A stretch of 64,000 bases of DNA from Dokdonia sp. Hel_I_53 (GTDB taxonomy: Bacteria > Bacteroidota > Bacteroidia > Flavobacteriales > Flavobacteriaceae). Position 1 is the stretch's first letter. Every line of letters begins with the position of its first letter. A program made the position numbers and the translations under genes. The notes below the pieces were generated by a model that was given only the letters and a program-made list of their open reading frames with translations, had not been told where the DNA came from and did no database searches. Below, in pieces: positions 19,006-27,656 of the stretch. The stretch spans positions 1,350,501 to 1,414,500 of the forward strand of contig NZ_VISL01000001.1 of NCBI RefSeq assembly GCF_007827465.1, read 5' to 3'.

Positions 19006-20100
19006 ATGAAAGTACATCAAGTTTCAGTTTTATTAAACGATTGGGCACCACTTGCCTATGCAGAAGACTTTGACAATGTGGGATTGCTCGTGGGGAATAC
19101 TCATCAAAAGGTCAGTAATATATTAGTATCACATGATGCCTTAGAAAATGTAGTGGACGAGGCTATACGTAAGGATTGTAATCTTATAGTATGTTTTCAC
19201 CCTATCATATTTTCTGGACTAAAAAGATTAGTGGGGCAAAATTACGTGCAGCGATCGGTGCAAAAAGCAATAAAAAATGATATCGCGATCTATGCAGTAC
19301 ACACCGGGTTAGATAATATGAGTAAAGGGGTAAATTTTGCAATGTGCAACGCACTAGATATTGATTTTCCAAAAATTTTAATCCCTAAGAAAAACCACAT
19401 TCTAAAATTAACTACCTATATACCTCATACCCATACGGAACAACTTCTTTCAGCTCTTTTTGACGCTGGAGCAGGAAGTATAGGTAATTACGATGAATGT
19501 AGTTTTACTACAAAAGGTAATGGAACATACCGTGGAAACGAGCTTTCCAATCCTGTCTTAGGCGAAAAAGGGAAACGCCACACAGAACCCGAAACCCAAA
19601 TAAGCATCAGTTTTGAAAAGCATTTACAATCTAAAATTTTAAACACACTCATCGCGACACATCCTTACGAAGAGGTTGCATATGAAGTTACGACGCTTCA
19701 AAATGCCTTGCAGACAGTTGGCATGGGGATGATAGGAGATTTAAAAGATAAAATGTCTGAAAAAGCTTTTCTCGCTTTCGCGAAAGCTAAATTTAAAACA
19801 GGCAACATCCGTCACTCACAATTAACAGGTAACTCCATACAAAAAGTTGCCGTTTTAGGAGGTAGTGGTGCTTTTGCTATTGAAGCTGCTATCTCACAGG
19901 GCGCTGACGCTCTTATTACAGCAGATTTGAAATATCACGATTTCTATAAAGCAGAAAATAAGATCATTTTGCTAGATGTAGGTCATTATGAAAGTGAACG
20001 TTTTACTAAAAACTTAATAGCCGGTTATCTTACAGAAAAAATTAGTACTTTTGCAATCATTTTATCAGAGGAAAATACCAATCCTATCAACTATTTTTAA
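19006..20100 (+). CDS. Nif3-like dinuclear metal center protein
   Basis: NIF3/YbgI/YqfO family protein of 364 residues, the long form with a PII-like domain inserted in the middle (about 125-235). The metal-binding signature is visible at NVGLLVG, CFHPIIF, AVHTGLDN, and near the C-terminus ALITADLKYHDFYKAE and DVGHYESER. The family is widely conserved; its substrate is unsettled. A palindrome copy encodes AFAKA at residues 257-261, after the inserted domain. Three bases separate it from the next gene, so they form an operon. Confidence 0.9.
   Translation: MKVHQVSVLLNDWAPLAYAEDFDNVGLLVGNTHQKVSNILVSHDALENVVDEAIRKDCNLIVCFHPIIFSGLKRLVGQNYVQRSVQKAIKNDIAIYAVHTGLDNMSKGVNFAMCNALDIDFPKILIPKKNHILKLTTYIPHTHTEQLLSALFDAGAGSIGNYDECSFTTKGNGTYRGNELSNPVLGEKGKRHTEPETQISISFEKHLQSKILNTLIATHPYEEVAYEVTTLQNALQTVGMGMIGDLKDKMSEKAFLAFAKAKFKTGNIRHSQLTGNSIQKVAVLGGSGAFAIEAAISQGADALITADLKYHDFYKAENKIILLDVGHYESERFTKNLIAGYLTEKISTFAIILSEENTNPINYF
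19774..19787. repeat. Iterated palindrome GCTTTCGCGAAAGC, copy 5
   Basis: Exact copy inside the Nif3-like gene, read as AFAKA. Confidence 0.95.
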
Positions 20101-20103
20101 CGT

Positions 20104-20883
20104 ATGGCAAAGAAGAAAGAAGCAACAGTAGAAGAAAAACTACGCGCGCTTTACGATTTACAACTTATAGATTCACGTGTAGATGAAATACGCAATGTAC
20201 GTGGAGAATTACCTCTTGAGGTAGAAGACCTTGAAGATGAAGTAGCAGGCCTTAATAAACGCATAGAAAAACTAGAGAATGATCTTACCTTGGTAGAAGA
20301 CTCTATTAAGGCTAAGAAAATTCAGATAGATGATTCTAAAGCTGCCATTAAAAAATATTCTGCTCAGCAAGAAAACGTACGTAACAACCGTGAGTTTAAT
20401 GCCTTAAGCAAGGAGGTTGAGTTTCAAGAATTAGAAATCCAACTTGCAGAGAAAAACATCCGTGAGTTTAAAGCACAAATTGAGCAAAAGGGAGAGGTTA
20501 TCACACAGACTAAAGAACGTCTAGCTGAGCGCGAAACTCACCTTAAGCATAAAAAAGGTGAATTAGATGCCATTCTCGCAGAAACAGAAAAAGAAGAAAA
20601 AGCATTACTTAAGAAAAGTGCTGACTACGAGAAAGAAATTGAAGATCGTCTTGTAAAAGCATATAAGCGCATTCGTGCAAGTGTGCGCAATGGCCTTGCT
20701 GTTGTACCTATTGAGCGTGGAGCATCTGGAGGCTCATACTTTACTATCCCACCACAAGTTCAGGTAGAGATAGCTGGTCGCAAAAAAATTATTACAGATG
20801 AGCATTCTGGTCGTATTCTAATTGATGGGGATCTCGCTGCAGAACAACAAGAAAAAATGGATCGTTTATTTAAAAAATTATAA
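20104..20883 (+). CDS. Coiled-coil protein of the C4-type zinc ribbon family, lacking the cysteines
   Basis: 259 residues. A long antiparallel coiled coil (about 25-185) is followed by a C-terminal region that aligns with the zinc ribbon of this family (usual pattern CxGC...IPPQ...CxxCGRIL). Here it reads IERGASGGSYFTIPPQ and ITDEHSGRILID, and the whole protein has no cysteine. The fold core is recognisable but zinc cannot be bound through Cys. It follows the Nif3-like gene by 3 bases, a pairing common in bacteria. The function of the family is not well established. Confidence 0.85.
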   Translation: MAKKKEATVEEKLRALYDLQLIDSRVDEIRNVRGELPLEVEDLEDEVAGLNKRIEKLENDLTLVEDSIKAKKIQIDDSKAAIKKYSAQQENVRNNREFNALSKEVEFQELEIQLAEKNIREFKAQIEQKGEVITQTKERLAERETHLKHKKGELDAILAETEKEEKALLKKSADYEKEIEDRLVKAYKRIRASVRNGLAVVPIERGASGGSYFTIPPQVQVEIAGRKKIITDEHSGRILIDGDLAAEQQEKMDRLFKKL

Positions 20884-20900
20884 GTAATCCTTCTCATATT

Positions 20901-20933
20901 AAAAAGCCTCTCATGCCTGAGAGGCTTTTTTTT
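20901..20933 (+). terminator. Terminator of the Nif3/zinc-ribbon operon
   Basis: AGCCTCTCA and TGAGAGGCT arms with a tight loop, flanked by an A-run and ending in eight or more T. Confidence 0.9.
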
Positions 20934-21055
20934 GCTTAAAACTTATCCGTATTATTTTGAAAACCCCTTATTTAGTAATTACACGATTAACACAACCTTA
21001 GCATCCTTGACGTAAGTATCTCCGTACATTTAACGACATAAGAAAAAAATACGCT

Positions 21056-21712
21056 ATGAAATTTGCAACCATAATTGCAGCCTTAACGATTCTTACAAGC
21101 TGCAATAACTTTACAACTACAATGACAGAACCTACAGCCTCTTTAGAGCCTGTAGAGGTAACTTCTCAAAACGGTATGAAAAAAGCATATTTTGCAAGTG
21201 GATGCTTTTGGTGCGTAGAATCCATTTTTGAAAGTGTAAAAGGGGTTGAAGAAGCGGTAAGCGGTTATAGTGGAGGAAAAGAAGATAACCCAACCTATAA
21301 GCAAGTAAGCTATGGTAGGACTACGCATGCAGAAGCAGTAGAAGTGCTCTATGATCCAGAGATCATATCATTTCAACAACTCGTAGATGTCTTCTTTGGT
21401 TCCCAAGATCCCACTACTGCAAATAGACAAGGTCCTGATGCTGGCATACAATATAGGTCAATAGCATTTTACCAAAATGACAGTGAAAAAAATATTATCG
21501 AGCAAACGATTGATCGCCTTAATAAGTCTACTTACAATGGAGCGATTGTAACTCAAGTACTTCCATTTCGAAAATTTTGGATCGCAGAAGATTATCATCA
21601 AGATTATGAAAAAAACAACCCTAATAATCCTTACATACAATCAGTTTCAATTCCTAGATACAAACGCTTTGCTAAGAAATTTCCAGAACTTCTAAAAGAA
21701 GGTGCTCATTAA
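21056..21712 (+). CDS. msrA: Peptide-methionine (S)-S-oxide reductase, lipoprotein
   Basis: Repairs oxidised methionine in proteins. 218 residues. The N-terminus is a lipoprotein signal with lipobox LTSC, so the enzyme should be anchored in the envelope and not in the cytosol. The catalytic GCFWCVE motif is followed by YSGGKEDNPTY and HAEAVEVLYDP, and the C-terminal FWIAEDYHQDY is intact. It converges with the methyltransferase gene and overlaps it by 4 bases. Confidence 0.95.
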   Translation: MKFATIIAALTILTSCNNFTTTMTEPTASLEPVEVTSQNGMKKAYFASGCFWCVESIFESVKGVEEAVSGYSGGKEDNPTYKQVSYGRTTHAEAVEVLYDPEIISFQQLVDVFFGSQDPTTANRQGPDAGIQYRSIAFYQNDSEKNIIEQTIDRLNKSTYNGAIVTQVLPFRKFWIAEDYHQDYEKNNPNNPYIQSVSIPRYKRFAKKFPELLKEGAH

Positions 21713-22512
21713 GGTTTTGTAACTTTCAATTCAAAAATTAAAGGGAATAAGCGGTCTTCTGTTGTATAGAGGCCGTTTTTCTGTTTTATGAGACCTGGAA
21801 AAATATTATAAGGACTTGCATCGTGCTCTTTGAGATACTTTAAGTGCAAGCCTGCATCTGTAAGCGCTGTGGCTATTTCTCCTAATCCATGATTCCAACC
21901 GTATTCTTTACTTATAATCTTTGACGATTCATCAGCATATGTCCCTTCATATTCATCATAAATAGCCTCCTTTTGATTGTACCCGTATTTCATTTTTTTA
22001 TTACCATTGGAATAATCAAACATCCAAGCGATAGGGTGGAAATCAACTATATAAAACACACCCCCAGACTTGAGACGTTCAAATATTACTTTTGCCCAAG
22101 GATTTAAATCAGGCAACCAGCCTATCGTTCCATAACTTGTAAAAACAATATCATATTGTTCATCTATAAATTGTGAAGTATCTAAAACATTACAACAAAT
22201 GAAGCGCGCATTAAGGTTCAAATCCTCGTTAAGCTTTTGTCCAAGCAGCACTGCATTCTCACTTATATCTACTCCTGTACACTTAGCGCCTAGGCGTGAC
22301 CAACTGAGTGTATCTTGACCAAAATGACATTGAAGGTGCAATAGCGTCTTCCCTTGAACATTTTTTAGCGCATCTAACTCATATACATTTAGTGAACTAT
22401 TTCCTGCGACAAATGATTTTATATCATAGAAATTACTTTTTGCGTGCACCGCTACTTTTGTGTTCCAAGTGTGTTTATTGGTTTCAAAATAGTGATTATT
22501 GTCTTCTGCCAT
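21709..22512 (-). CDS. Class I SAM-dependent methyltransferase
   Basis: 267 residues, starting at MAEDNNHYFETNKHTWN (22512) instead of the longer frame start. SAM-binding motif I reads LLHLQCHFGQDTLSWSRLGAKCTGVDIS, followed by FDIVFTSYGTIGWLPDL (motif IV region) and LKSGGVFYIVDFHPIAWM. The substrate is not identifiable; the overall pattern resembles small-molecule methyltransferases. Divergent from the flavin reductase with only 19 bases between starts, so the promoters must overlap. Confidence 0.85.
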   Translation of the reverse strand: MAEDNNHYFETNKHTWNTKVAVHAKSNFYDIKSFVAGNSSLNVYELDALKNVQGKTLLHLQCHFGQDTLSWSRLGAKCTGVDISENAVLLGQKLNEDLNLNARFICCNVLDTSQFIDEQYDIVFTSYGTIGWLPDLNPWAKVIFERLKSGGVFYIVDFHPIAWMFDYSNGNKKMKYGYNQKEAIYDEYEGTYADESSKIISKEYGWNHGLGEIATALTDAGLHLKYLKEHDASPYNIFPGLIKQKNGLYTTEDRLFPLIFELKVTKP

Positions 22513-22531
22513 AATTTGTATTTTTGAAAAG

Positions 22532-23185
22532 ATGGAAAAGATACTACATATTGACAAAAATAAAATAAGCGCTATGGATAAGCGCTATAGAGCAAATTTT
22601 ATTAATAGTGTAACTGGTTTCAAAAGCGCAAATTTACTAGGCTCTATTTCGACAGATAATATAGAAAACCTCGCTATTTTCAGTTCAATCACACACTTAG
22701 GCAGCGACCCTTCATTATTAGGGTTTATCACAAGACCCAACTCTGCGCCACGACACACGTATAAAAATATACGCGACACAGGTATATTTACTGTTAATCA
22801 CGTTAATGAAAATATTATAAAGGAAGCACACCAAACAGCTGCAAGATATGATGAGAGTATTTCAGAATTTAAAGCCGCCGGGCTTCATACCGAATATTTA
22901 CATAACTGGAAAGCCCCATTCTTAAAAGAGGCACAGATAAAAATAGCCTGTGAATACGTATCAGAATATCAAATTAAAGAAAACGACACTGTCTTAATAG
23001 TTGCTGCTATAAAAGGTGTTTATTTACCTGAGAAAGCTCTTAATGATGATGGATGGATTAATCTTGAAATTACAAGTGGAGTTTCTATTAATGGATTAGA
23101 TAGTTACTCAAAGCCTAAACTTATTGACAGGTTCTCTTATGCAAAACCAAACATGACACCATCATCTATACTTAAGAAGGATTAA
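22532..23185 (+). CDS. Flavin reductase family protein
   Basis: 217 residues, starting at MEKILHIDKN. The FMN-binding split-barrel pattern is seen at RANFINSVTGFKSANLLGSI, SSITHLGSDPSLLGFITRP and DTGIFTVNHVN. It may act as a flavin reductase or a flavin-dependent oxidoreductase; no partner monooxygenase is nearby. Divergent with the methyltransferase. Confidence 0.8.
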   Translation: MEKILHIDKNKISAMDKRYRANFINSVTGFKSANLLGSISTDNIENLAIFSSITHLGSDPSLLGFITRPNSAPRHTYKNIRDTGIFTVNHVNENIIKEAHQTAARYDESISEFKAAGLHTEYLHNWKAPFLKEAQIKIACEYVSEYQIKENDTVLIVAAIKGVYLPEKALNDDGWINLEITSGVSINGLDSYSKPKLIDRFSYAKPNMTPSSILKKD

Positions 23186-23203
23186 AAAATCTTAGTTAAA
23201 ATG

Positions 23204-23211
23204 TATCTTTG
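23204..23211 (+). promoter_or_regulatory. Bacteroidota -7 motif TATCTTTG upstream of kdsA
   Basis: Exact TAnnTTTG match 45 bases before the kdsA ATG. The iterated palindrome would lie in the 5' untranslated region. A good -33 TTTG at 19 bases is not obvious. Confidence 0.5.
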
Positions 23212-23218
23212 TGGCTTA

Positions 23219-23240
23219 TTCCGCTTTCGCGAAAGCGGAA
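23219..23240. repeat. Iterated palindrome copy 6, extended to 22 bp
   Basis: The GCTTTCGCGAAAGC core at 23223-23236 has fully symmetrical flanks (TTCC / GGAA), the longest perfect palindrome of the set. It lies between the kdsA promoter motif and its start codon and could form a hairpin in the leader RNA. Confidence 0.95.
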
Positions 23241-23256
23241 TATTAAAATTTCCCTT

Positions 23257-24078
23257 ATGAGCTTAAATAACATCCCAAAAATCAAACATACAACATCAAA
23301 TAATTTTTTCTTGCTTTGTGGTCCTTGTGCTATTGAAGGTGAAGATATGGCTATGCGCATTGCAGAAAATGTGCTATCAATTACTGATAAGCTAAAAATT
23401 CCATACATATTTAAAGGTAGTTTTAGAAAAGCTAACCGTAGTCGCGTTGATAGTTTTACAGGCATAGGTGACGAAAAAGCACTTGAAATACTCGCAAAAG
23501 TTTCAGAAAATTTTGATATTCCTACAGTTACAGATATCCATGAATCTTCTGACGCCTCACTGGCTGCACAGTATGTTGATGTATTACAAATACCAGCCTT
23601 TCTCGTTAGACAAACGTCACTAGTAGTGGCTGCTGCAAAAACAGGTAAAATTGTTAATCTTAAAAAAGGACAATTTATGTCTCCAGAATCAATGCAACAC
23701 GCTGTAAAAAAGGTTCACGACTCTGGAAATCAAAATGCTTGGATTACAGATCGAGGAACTATGTTTGGATACCAAGATATGATTGTTGATTATAGAGGTA
23801 TTCCTACCATGAGGAAGTTTGCACCTACAGTATTAGACGTGACGCACTCTCTACAGCAACCTAACCAATCTAGTGGTGTAACAGGAGGTAGGCCAGATAT
23901 GATTGAGACAATTGCTCGCGCTGGAATTGTAAATAATGTGGACGGCCTATTTATAGAGACTCACTTTGATCCAGCAAATGCAAAGAGTGATGGCGCAAAT
24001 ATGCTAGACTTAGCTCATCTTGAAAGACTCTTGTCTAACCTCGTTTCGATTAGAGAAACTGTTAATAAGCTTTCATAA
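23257..24078 (+). CDS. kdsA: 3-deoxy-8-phosphooctulonate synthase
   Basis: Condenses PEP and arabinose-5-phosphate to KDO-8-phosphate for LPS inner core. 273 residues, starting at MSLNNIPKIKHT; the longer frame would translate the palindrome. Family motifs: GPCAIEGEDMA, FKGSFRKANRSRVDSFTGIG, QIPAFLVRQTSLVVAAAKTGKIVNLKKGQFMSPESM, and C-terminal THFDPANAKSDGANML. The cysteine in GPCAIE (residue 24) is the residue that marks the metal-dependent class; the E. coli-type enzyme has Asn there. Confidence 0.95.
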   Translation: MSLNNIPKIKHTTSNNFFLLCGPCAIEGEDMAMRIAENVLSITDKLKIPYIFKGSFRKANRSRVDSFTGIGDEKALEILAKVSENFDIPTVTDIHESSDASLAAQYVDVLQIPAFLVRQTSLVVAAAKTGKIVNLKKGQFMSPESMQHAVKKVHDSGNQNAWITDRGTMFGYQDMIVDYRGIPTMRKFAPTVLDVTHSLQQPNQSSGVTGGRPDMIETIARAGIVNNVDGLFIETHFDPANAKSDGANMLDLAHLERLLSNLVSIRETVNKLS

Positions 24079-24175
24079 AAGTCATTAGGTTTTTATTTTT
24101 TTTTCTGCCCTCAGTATATTGAATCAATATAATTCGATTTTTGGCACCATACTTCCTCAATAATATAATTTACCT

Positions 24176-24199
24176 AAGCCTGAGCTACATCAGGCTTTT
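24176..24199 (+). terminator. Probable terminator of kdsA
   Basis: AAGCCTGA (24176-24183) pairs with TCAGGCTT (24190-24197), followed by a short T-rich tract. It lies about 100 bases after the kdsA stop. Confidence 0.6.
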
Positions 24200-24274
24200 C
24201 TCTTGATAAAGTTATATATCTGCTTAACAAAAATTAAGTATTTCATCTGTTGCTTTTTTGTAACTTCGTTTACT

Positions 24275-25720
24275 ATGTTAAAACAACAACTTAATTTTAA
24301 ACTTTCACAGAAGCTTTCGCCACAGCAAATCCAGCTGATGAAGCTTATACAATTGCCTACACAGGCCTTTGAACAAAAGGTCAAACAGGAGCTTGAAGAA
24401 AACCCAGCTTTAGACAGCGGCAAAGATGAAGTAAAGGATGAGTTTGATGAATTTAATAATACAGATGACTACGATGAGGCACCTGAGTCTGAAATTAATG
24501 TAGATGAGTACTTAAGTGACGATGAAGTGCCTGACTATAGATTAAGTGCAAACAATTACAGTGCAGATGACGAGGACAAACAAGTTCCCTATGCATCTGG
24601 AACCTCTTTTAATCAATATCTAAAAACACAGCTCAACACAGTTCGCATACCTGAAGAACACCGACAGATTGCAGAATTCATCATAGGCTCCCTTGACGAG
24701 GCAGGATACCTTCGTAGAACCCTGATAGACCTTATGGACGACCTAGCTTTTACTCAAAATATCTATACTTCAGAGGAAGTTATAGAGGGAATGCTTTTTA
24801 AGGTGCAAGATCTAGATCCCGCAGGCGTTGGAGCACGTAACTTACAAGAATGCCTGATCTTACAATTAGATAGAAAGACTAGCACAAAGTCTGTTTCCTT
24901 AGCAATGGATATTCTAGAAAATTCATTTGACCATTTTTCTAAAAAACATTATAAAAAATTAATGGCAAAGTTTCACATCACTGAAACTGAATTAAAAGAG
25001 GCTATAAATGAAATAGAACACCTCAATCCAAGACCAGGCGGGTCATACTCAAGCAATACAAAAATAGTGGAACACGTGGTGCCCGACTTCACCATAAGAA
25101 TTGTTGATGGAGAATTAGAGTTGAGCCTAAATGGCCGTAATGCTCCTGAGCTCAAAATATCTCGCGATTACAGCAATATGCTTAAGGGGTATAAGGAATC
25201 TAAAGAACGTACAAAAGCGCAGAAAGATGCAGTTATGTTTATAAAGCAAAAACTAGATGCTGCAAAATGGTTTATAGAAGCTATTATACAAAGACAGCAA
25301 ACTCTATTCGTGACAATGAGTTCTATAATGAACTATCAAAAAGAATATTTTCTAACGGGTGATGAGCGCAATTTACGACCTATGATTCTAAAAGATATTG
25401 CAAGTGAGATAGGGATGGATGTATCTACCGTGTCAAGGGTCGCAAATAGCAAATATGTAGATACCCCTTATGGCACTAAGCTGATCAAAGTATTTTTCTC
25501 TGAGAGCATGACAAATGATCAGGGAGAAGAGGTTTCTACTAGAGAAATAAAAAAAATACTGGAGACAGTAATTAAAGAGGAAAATAAAAGAAAACCACTT
25601 ACAGACGATAAATTAGCAAAAATTCTAAAAGAAAAAGGCTATCCTATTGCACGTAGAACAGTAGCTAAATATAGGGAGCAACTTGATTTACCGGTTGCTA
25701 GATTACGTAAAGAGATCTAA
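24275..25720 (+). CDS. rpoN: RNA polymerase sigma-54 factor
   Basis: 481 residues. The start MLKQQLNFKLSQKLSPQQIQLMKL is the conserved glutamine-rich region I that contacts activator ATPases; the longer frame adds 24 unrelated residues. An acidic region II (about 45-95) follows, then the core-binding region and the DNA-binding part with the RpoN box ARRTVAKYRE near the C-terminus. Sigma-54 needs an enhancer-binding activator; none is encoded in this window. Its stop overlaps the next ATG (TAATG). Confidence 0.96.
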   Translation: MLKQQLNFKLSQKLSPQQIQLMKLIQLPTQAFEQKVKQELEENPALDSGKDEVKDEFDEFNNTDDYDEAPESEINVDEYLSDDEVPDYRLSANNYSADDEDKQVPYASGTSFNQYLKTQLNTVRIPEEHRQIAEFIIGSLDEAGYLRRTLIDLMDDLAFTQNIYTSEEVIEGMLFKVQDLDPAGVGARNLQECLILQLDRKTSTKSVSLAMDILENSFDHFSKKHYKKLMAKFHITETELKEAINEIEHLNPRPGGSYSSNTKIVEHVVPDFTIRIVDGELELSLNGRNAPELKISRDYSNMLKGYKESKERTKAQKDAVMFIKQKLDAAKWFIEAIIQRQQTLFVTMSSIMNYQKEYFLTGDERNLRPMILKDIASEIGMDVSTVSRVANSKYVDTPYGTKLIKVFFSESMTNDQGEEVSTREIKKILETVIKEENKRKPLTDDKLAKILKEKGYPIARRTVAKYREQLDLPVARLRKEI

Positions 25721-26325
25721 TGAAAATTCTTATACGAAGTTTTTCCTATATATTCCATCCACTCTTTATGCCACTAGCTGGCGTACTTATTTATTTTTAT
25801 ATATCACCTAGGTTTTTTAATGCGGAATTTGTGTATTCAAAACTTTTTGCAACTATTATCATGACCGTGATAATTCCCATTTTAAGCTTCTATATGCTAA
25901 AAAATTTGCGTTTAGTTCAATCAATACACTTAAAAGAAGTTCGTGAACGTAAATGGCCATTATTATTGTCCTCAATGTTTACATTGCTCCTAATTAAAAT
26001 GATTTTTGATGGATACGATGTACTTGAGATTTATTATTTTTTTGTGGGTATATTAGGAGCGACCGTTGCGGCACTACTGTTAGTATTCTTTAAATTTAAA
26101 GCCAGCCTGCATATGATGGGTTTATCTGGCATTACTGTTTTCATAATTGGTCTAAGCCTTCATTTCGGAGTAAATCTATTGCTTTGGATAGCTTTTTTCA
26201 TCTTTGCTTGTGGAGCAACAGCTACCTCAAGATTAGTTGCAAAAGCACATACCCCTATAGAATTAATCTTTGGCTTCTTTCTAGGAGCTACATCACAGTT
26301 TCTTGTCTTTACCTATTGGATTTGA
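25720..26325 (+). CDS. Multi-spanning membrane protein, PAP2-like
   Basis: 201 residues with about six hydrophobic helices. HMMGLSGITVF and SRLVAKAHTPIELIFGFFLGA loosely resemble phosphatase motifs of the PAP2 superfamily, but the full motif set is not convincing. Translationally coupled to rpoN by TAATG. Such a gene next to rpoN and a PorT-like gene recurs in flavobacteria. Treat the enzymatic role as a guess. Confidence 0.6.
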   Translation: MKILIRSFSYIFHPLFMPLAGVLIYFYISPRFFNAEFVYSKLFATIIMTVIIPILSFYMLKNLRLVQSIHLKEVRERKWPLLLSSMFTLLLIKMIFDGYDVLEIYYFFVGILGATVAALLLVFFKFKASLHMMGLSGITVFIIGLSLHFGVNLLLWIAFFIFACGATATSRLVAKAHTPIELIFGFFLGATSQFLVFTYWI

Positions 26326-26334
26326 AACACACAC

Positions 26335-26348
26335 GCTTTCGCGAAAGC
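26335..26348. repeat. Iterated palindrome GCTTTCGCGAAAGC, copy 7
   Basis: Exact copy in the 34-base gap between two converging genes, 9 bases after the upstream stop codon. Confidence 0.95.
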
Positions 26349-26359
26349 TTAAAAACAAA

Positions 26360-27061
26360 TTATAAGAAATAGAAAATTAGTCCAAGCTTAATAGCTTGTA
26401 AATTGACGTCCTCATTATTAATACTAGTACCAGAAGCAAAAAGTGAATTTAATCCGTAATACCCCTGAAAATTAAAAGCCCCGTACCCAAATGCAAACGT
26501 AGGTCCGTATTGAAGTTTATTGATATCTGAACGTGTACTAACTTTAATTCTACCGTTAGCATCTTTGTAAGAAGATTGAAAATTAAATACATATCCTATT
26601 TTAAAGCCAGTATGAATTCGCCAAAATGAATAGGTCGTAGCAGTAGAAGTTCTCCATCTATATTCAATAGGAACCTCTAGCGTATACATGGAAAATCTAT
26701 TAAAGTCTTCCCCTGCATTATCATCAACAATGCTATACGTAATTCCAGTCCCTTCAACTCTATCAATAAGCAAATTTTGATTATAAGTATCTAAAGCAAA
26801 GCCCAGTCCTATTCCTATAGATTTATTACGACGCTTATTAAAAGGGAAGTCTCTTACAAAGCCGGCTTGCAAACCAGCACTAAGACCATTTTGTGTAAAT
26901 CCAGACGGCTTACTTGTTAAAAGATTAAATGTGACTCCCACATACACTTGATCTTCCCTATACAGTGAGTCAACCAAAACTACATTATCATCAAAATCGG
27001 TTTCTTGAGAGAAAACCGAAAAAAGAGGCAACAAAATTAGTAAAGTAGATATCCTTTTCAA
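26360..27061 (-). CDS. porT: PorT-like outer membrane beta-barrel protein
   Basis: 233 residues. Signal peptide (to FSVFSQ), then alternating beta strands ending in an aromatic C-terminus (LKLGLIFYFL type). The overall pattern (QVYVGVTFNLLTSKPSGFTQNGLSAGLQAGFVRDFPFNKRRNKSIGIGLGF ... TLEVPIEYRWRTS) matches PorT/SprT-like barrels linked to type IX secretion. The neighbourhood with ExbD/ExbB genes and rpoN supports this. Other PorT-family porins look similar, so the T9SS role is probable, not proven. Confidence 0.75.
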   Translation of the reverse strand: MKRISTLLILLPLFSVFSQETDFDDNVVLVDSLYREDQVYVGVTFNLLTSKPSGFTQNGLSAGLQAGFVRDFPFNKRRNKSIGIGLGFALDTYNQNLLIDRVEGTGITYSIVDDNAGEDFNRFSMYTLEVPIEYRWRTSTATTYSFWRIHTGFKIGYVFNFQSSYKDANGRIKVSTRSDINKLQYGPTFAFGYGAFNFQGYYGLNSLFASGTSINNEDVNLQAIKLGLIFYFL

Positions 27062-27076
27062 CTAAAATATTTTAAA

Positions 27077-27084
27077 CAAATATA
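27077..27084 (-). promoter_or_regulatory. Bacteroidota -7-like motif TATATTTG
   Basis: TAnnTTTG match on the minus strand, 15 bases upstream of the PorT-like start and downstream of the ExbD terminator, giving that gene its own promoter. Confidence 0.45.
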
Positions 27085-27107
27085 CAGTTTAAGCTTTTGA
27101 CTAATTG

Positions 27108-27147
27108 ACAAAAAAAAGCCTTGAAATAATTTTCAAGGCTTTTTTTA
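27108..27147. terminator. Terminator after the ExbD genes
   Basis: AAAAAAAGCCTTGAAA and TTTCAAGGCTTTTTTT arms (27111-27126, 27131-27147). It ends the ExbB-ExbD operon before the PorT-like gene. Confidence 0.88.
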
Positions 27148-27164
27148 TTAATATATAGAAGTTG

Positions 27165-27635
27165 TTATTGTACCGCATCTTCTGTTTGGGTAGTGATGTA
27201 TATAACCTTAAGAAGATTTGCTTGACGCAATTCTTGTTTAACATCATATACGAGACCAGAATTAGTTTCCTTATCAACTTTAAAGGCAACCATTACATAG
27301 TCTTTAAGCTCATCTCTAAGCTTTTCACGCTCTTCTAGAATTGCAGGCTGTACTTCATTTACATCCACAAATTTATCTCCTATTTGAATTTTACCTTCTG
27401 TACCAAGGTTTTTATACCCCTCTCCAGGTTTTCCTGCAAAGATATAAACACTTCGATCCTTTTTAAGCTTTTCAGTTTGATCTGCCGAAGGTAGAATTTG
27501 TGCTACTTTCACATCATTTTTACGCAAAACAGTAGCAACCATAAAGAAGAATAATAGCATAAATACAATATCCGGTAAGGATGCCGTACTGATGGCTGGT
27601 AATTCTTTCCCTCCACCTTTTCTAAATTTTGACAT
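27165..27635 (-). CDS. ExbD/TolR family biopolymer transport protein
   Basis: 156 residues. Cytoplasmic N-terminus, one membrane helix with the critical acidic residue (ISTASLPDIVFMLLFFFMVATVLR), then a periplasmic domain. Together with the ExbB/TolQ-like channel upstream it would use the proton gradient to energise an outer-membrane process. It lies 21 bases after a second ExbD gene. Confidence 0.9.
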   Translation of the reverse strand: MSKFRKGGGKELPAISTASLPDIVFMLLFFFMVATVLRKNDVKVAQILPSADQTEKLKKDRSVYIFAGKPGEGYKNLGTEGKIQIGDKFVDVNEVQPAILEEREKLRDELKDYVMVAFKVDKETNSGLVYDVKQELRQANLLKVIYITTQTEDAVQ

Positions 27636-27656
27636 ATTCTTTTAATTTAATTCTAA

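Noticed and set aside
23209-23256. Longer kdsA start translating the palindrome
   Set aside because: It would place the start inside the promoter motif, and the family's N-terminus begins at the ATG at 23257.
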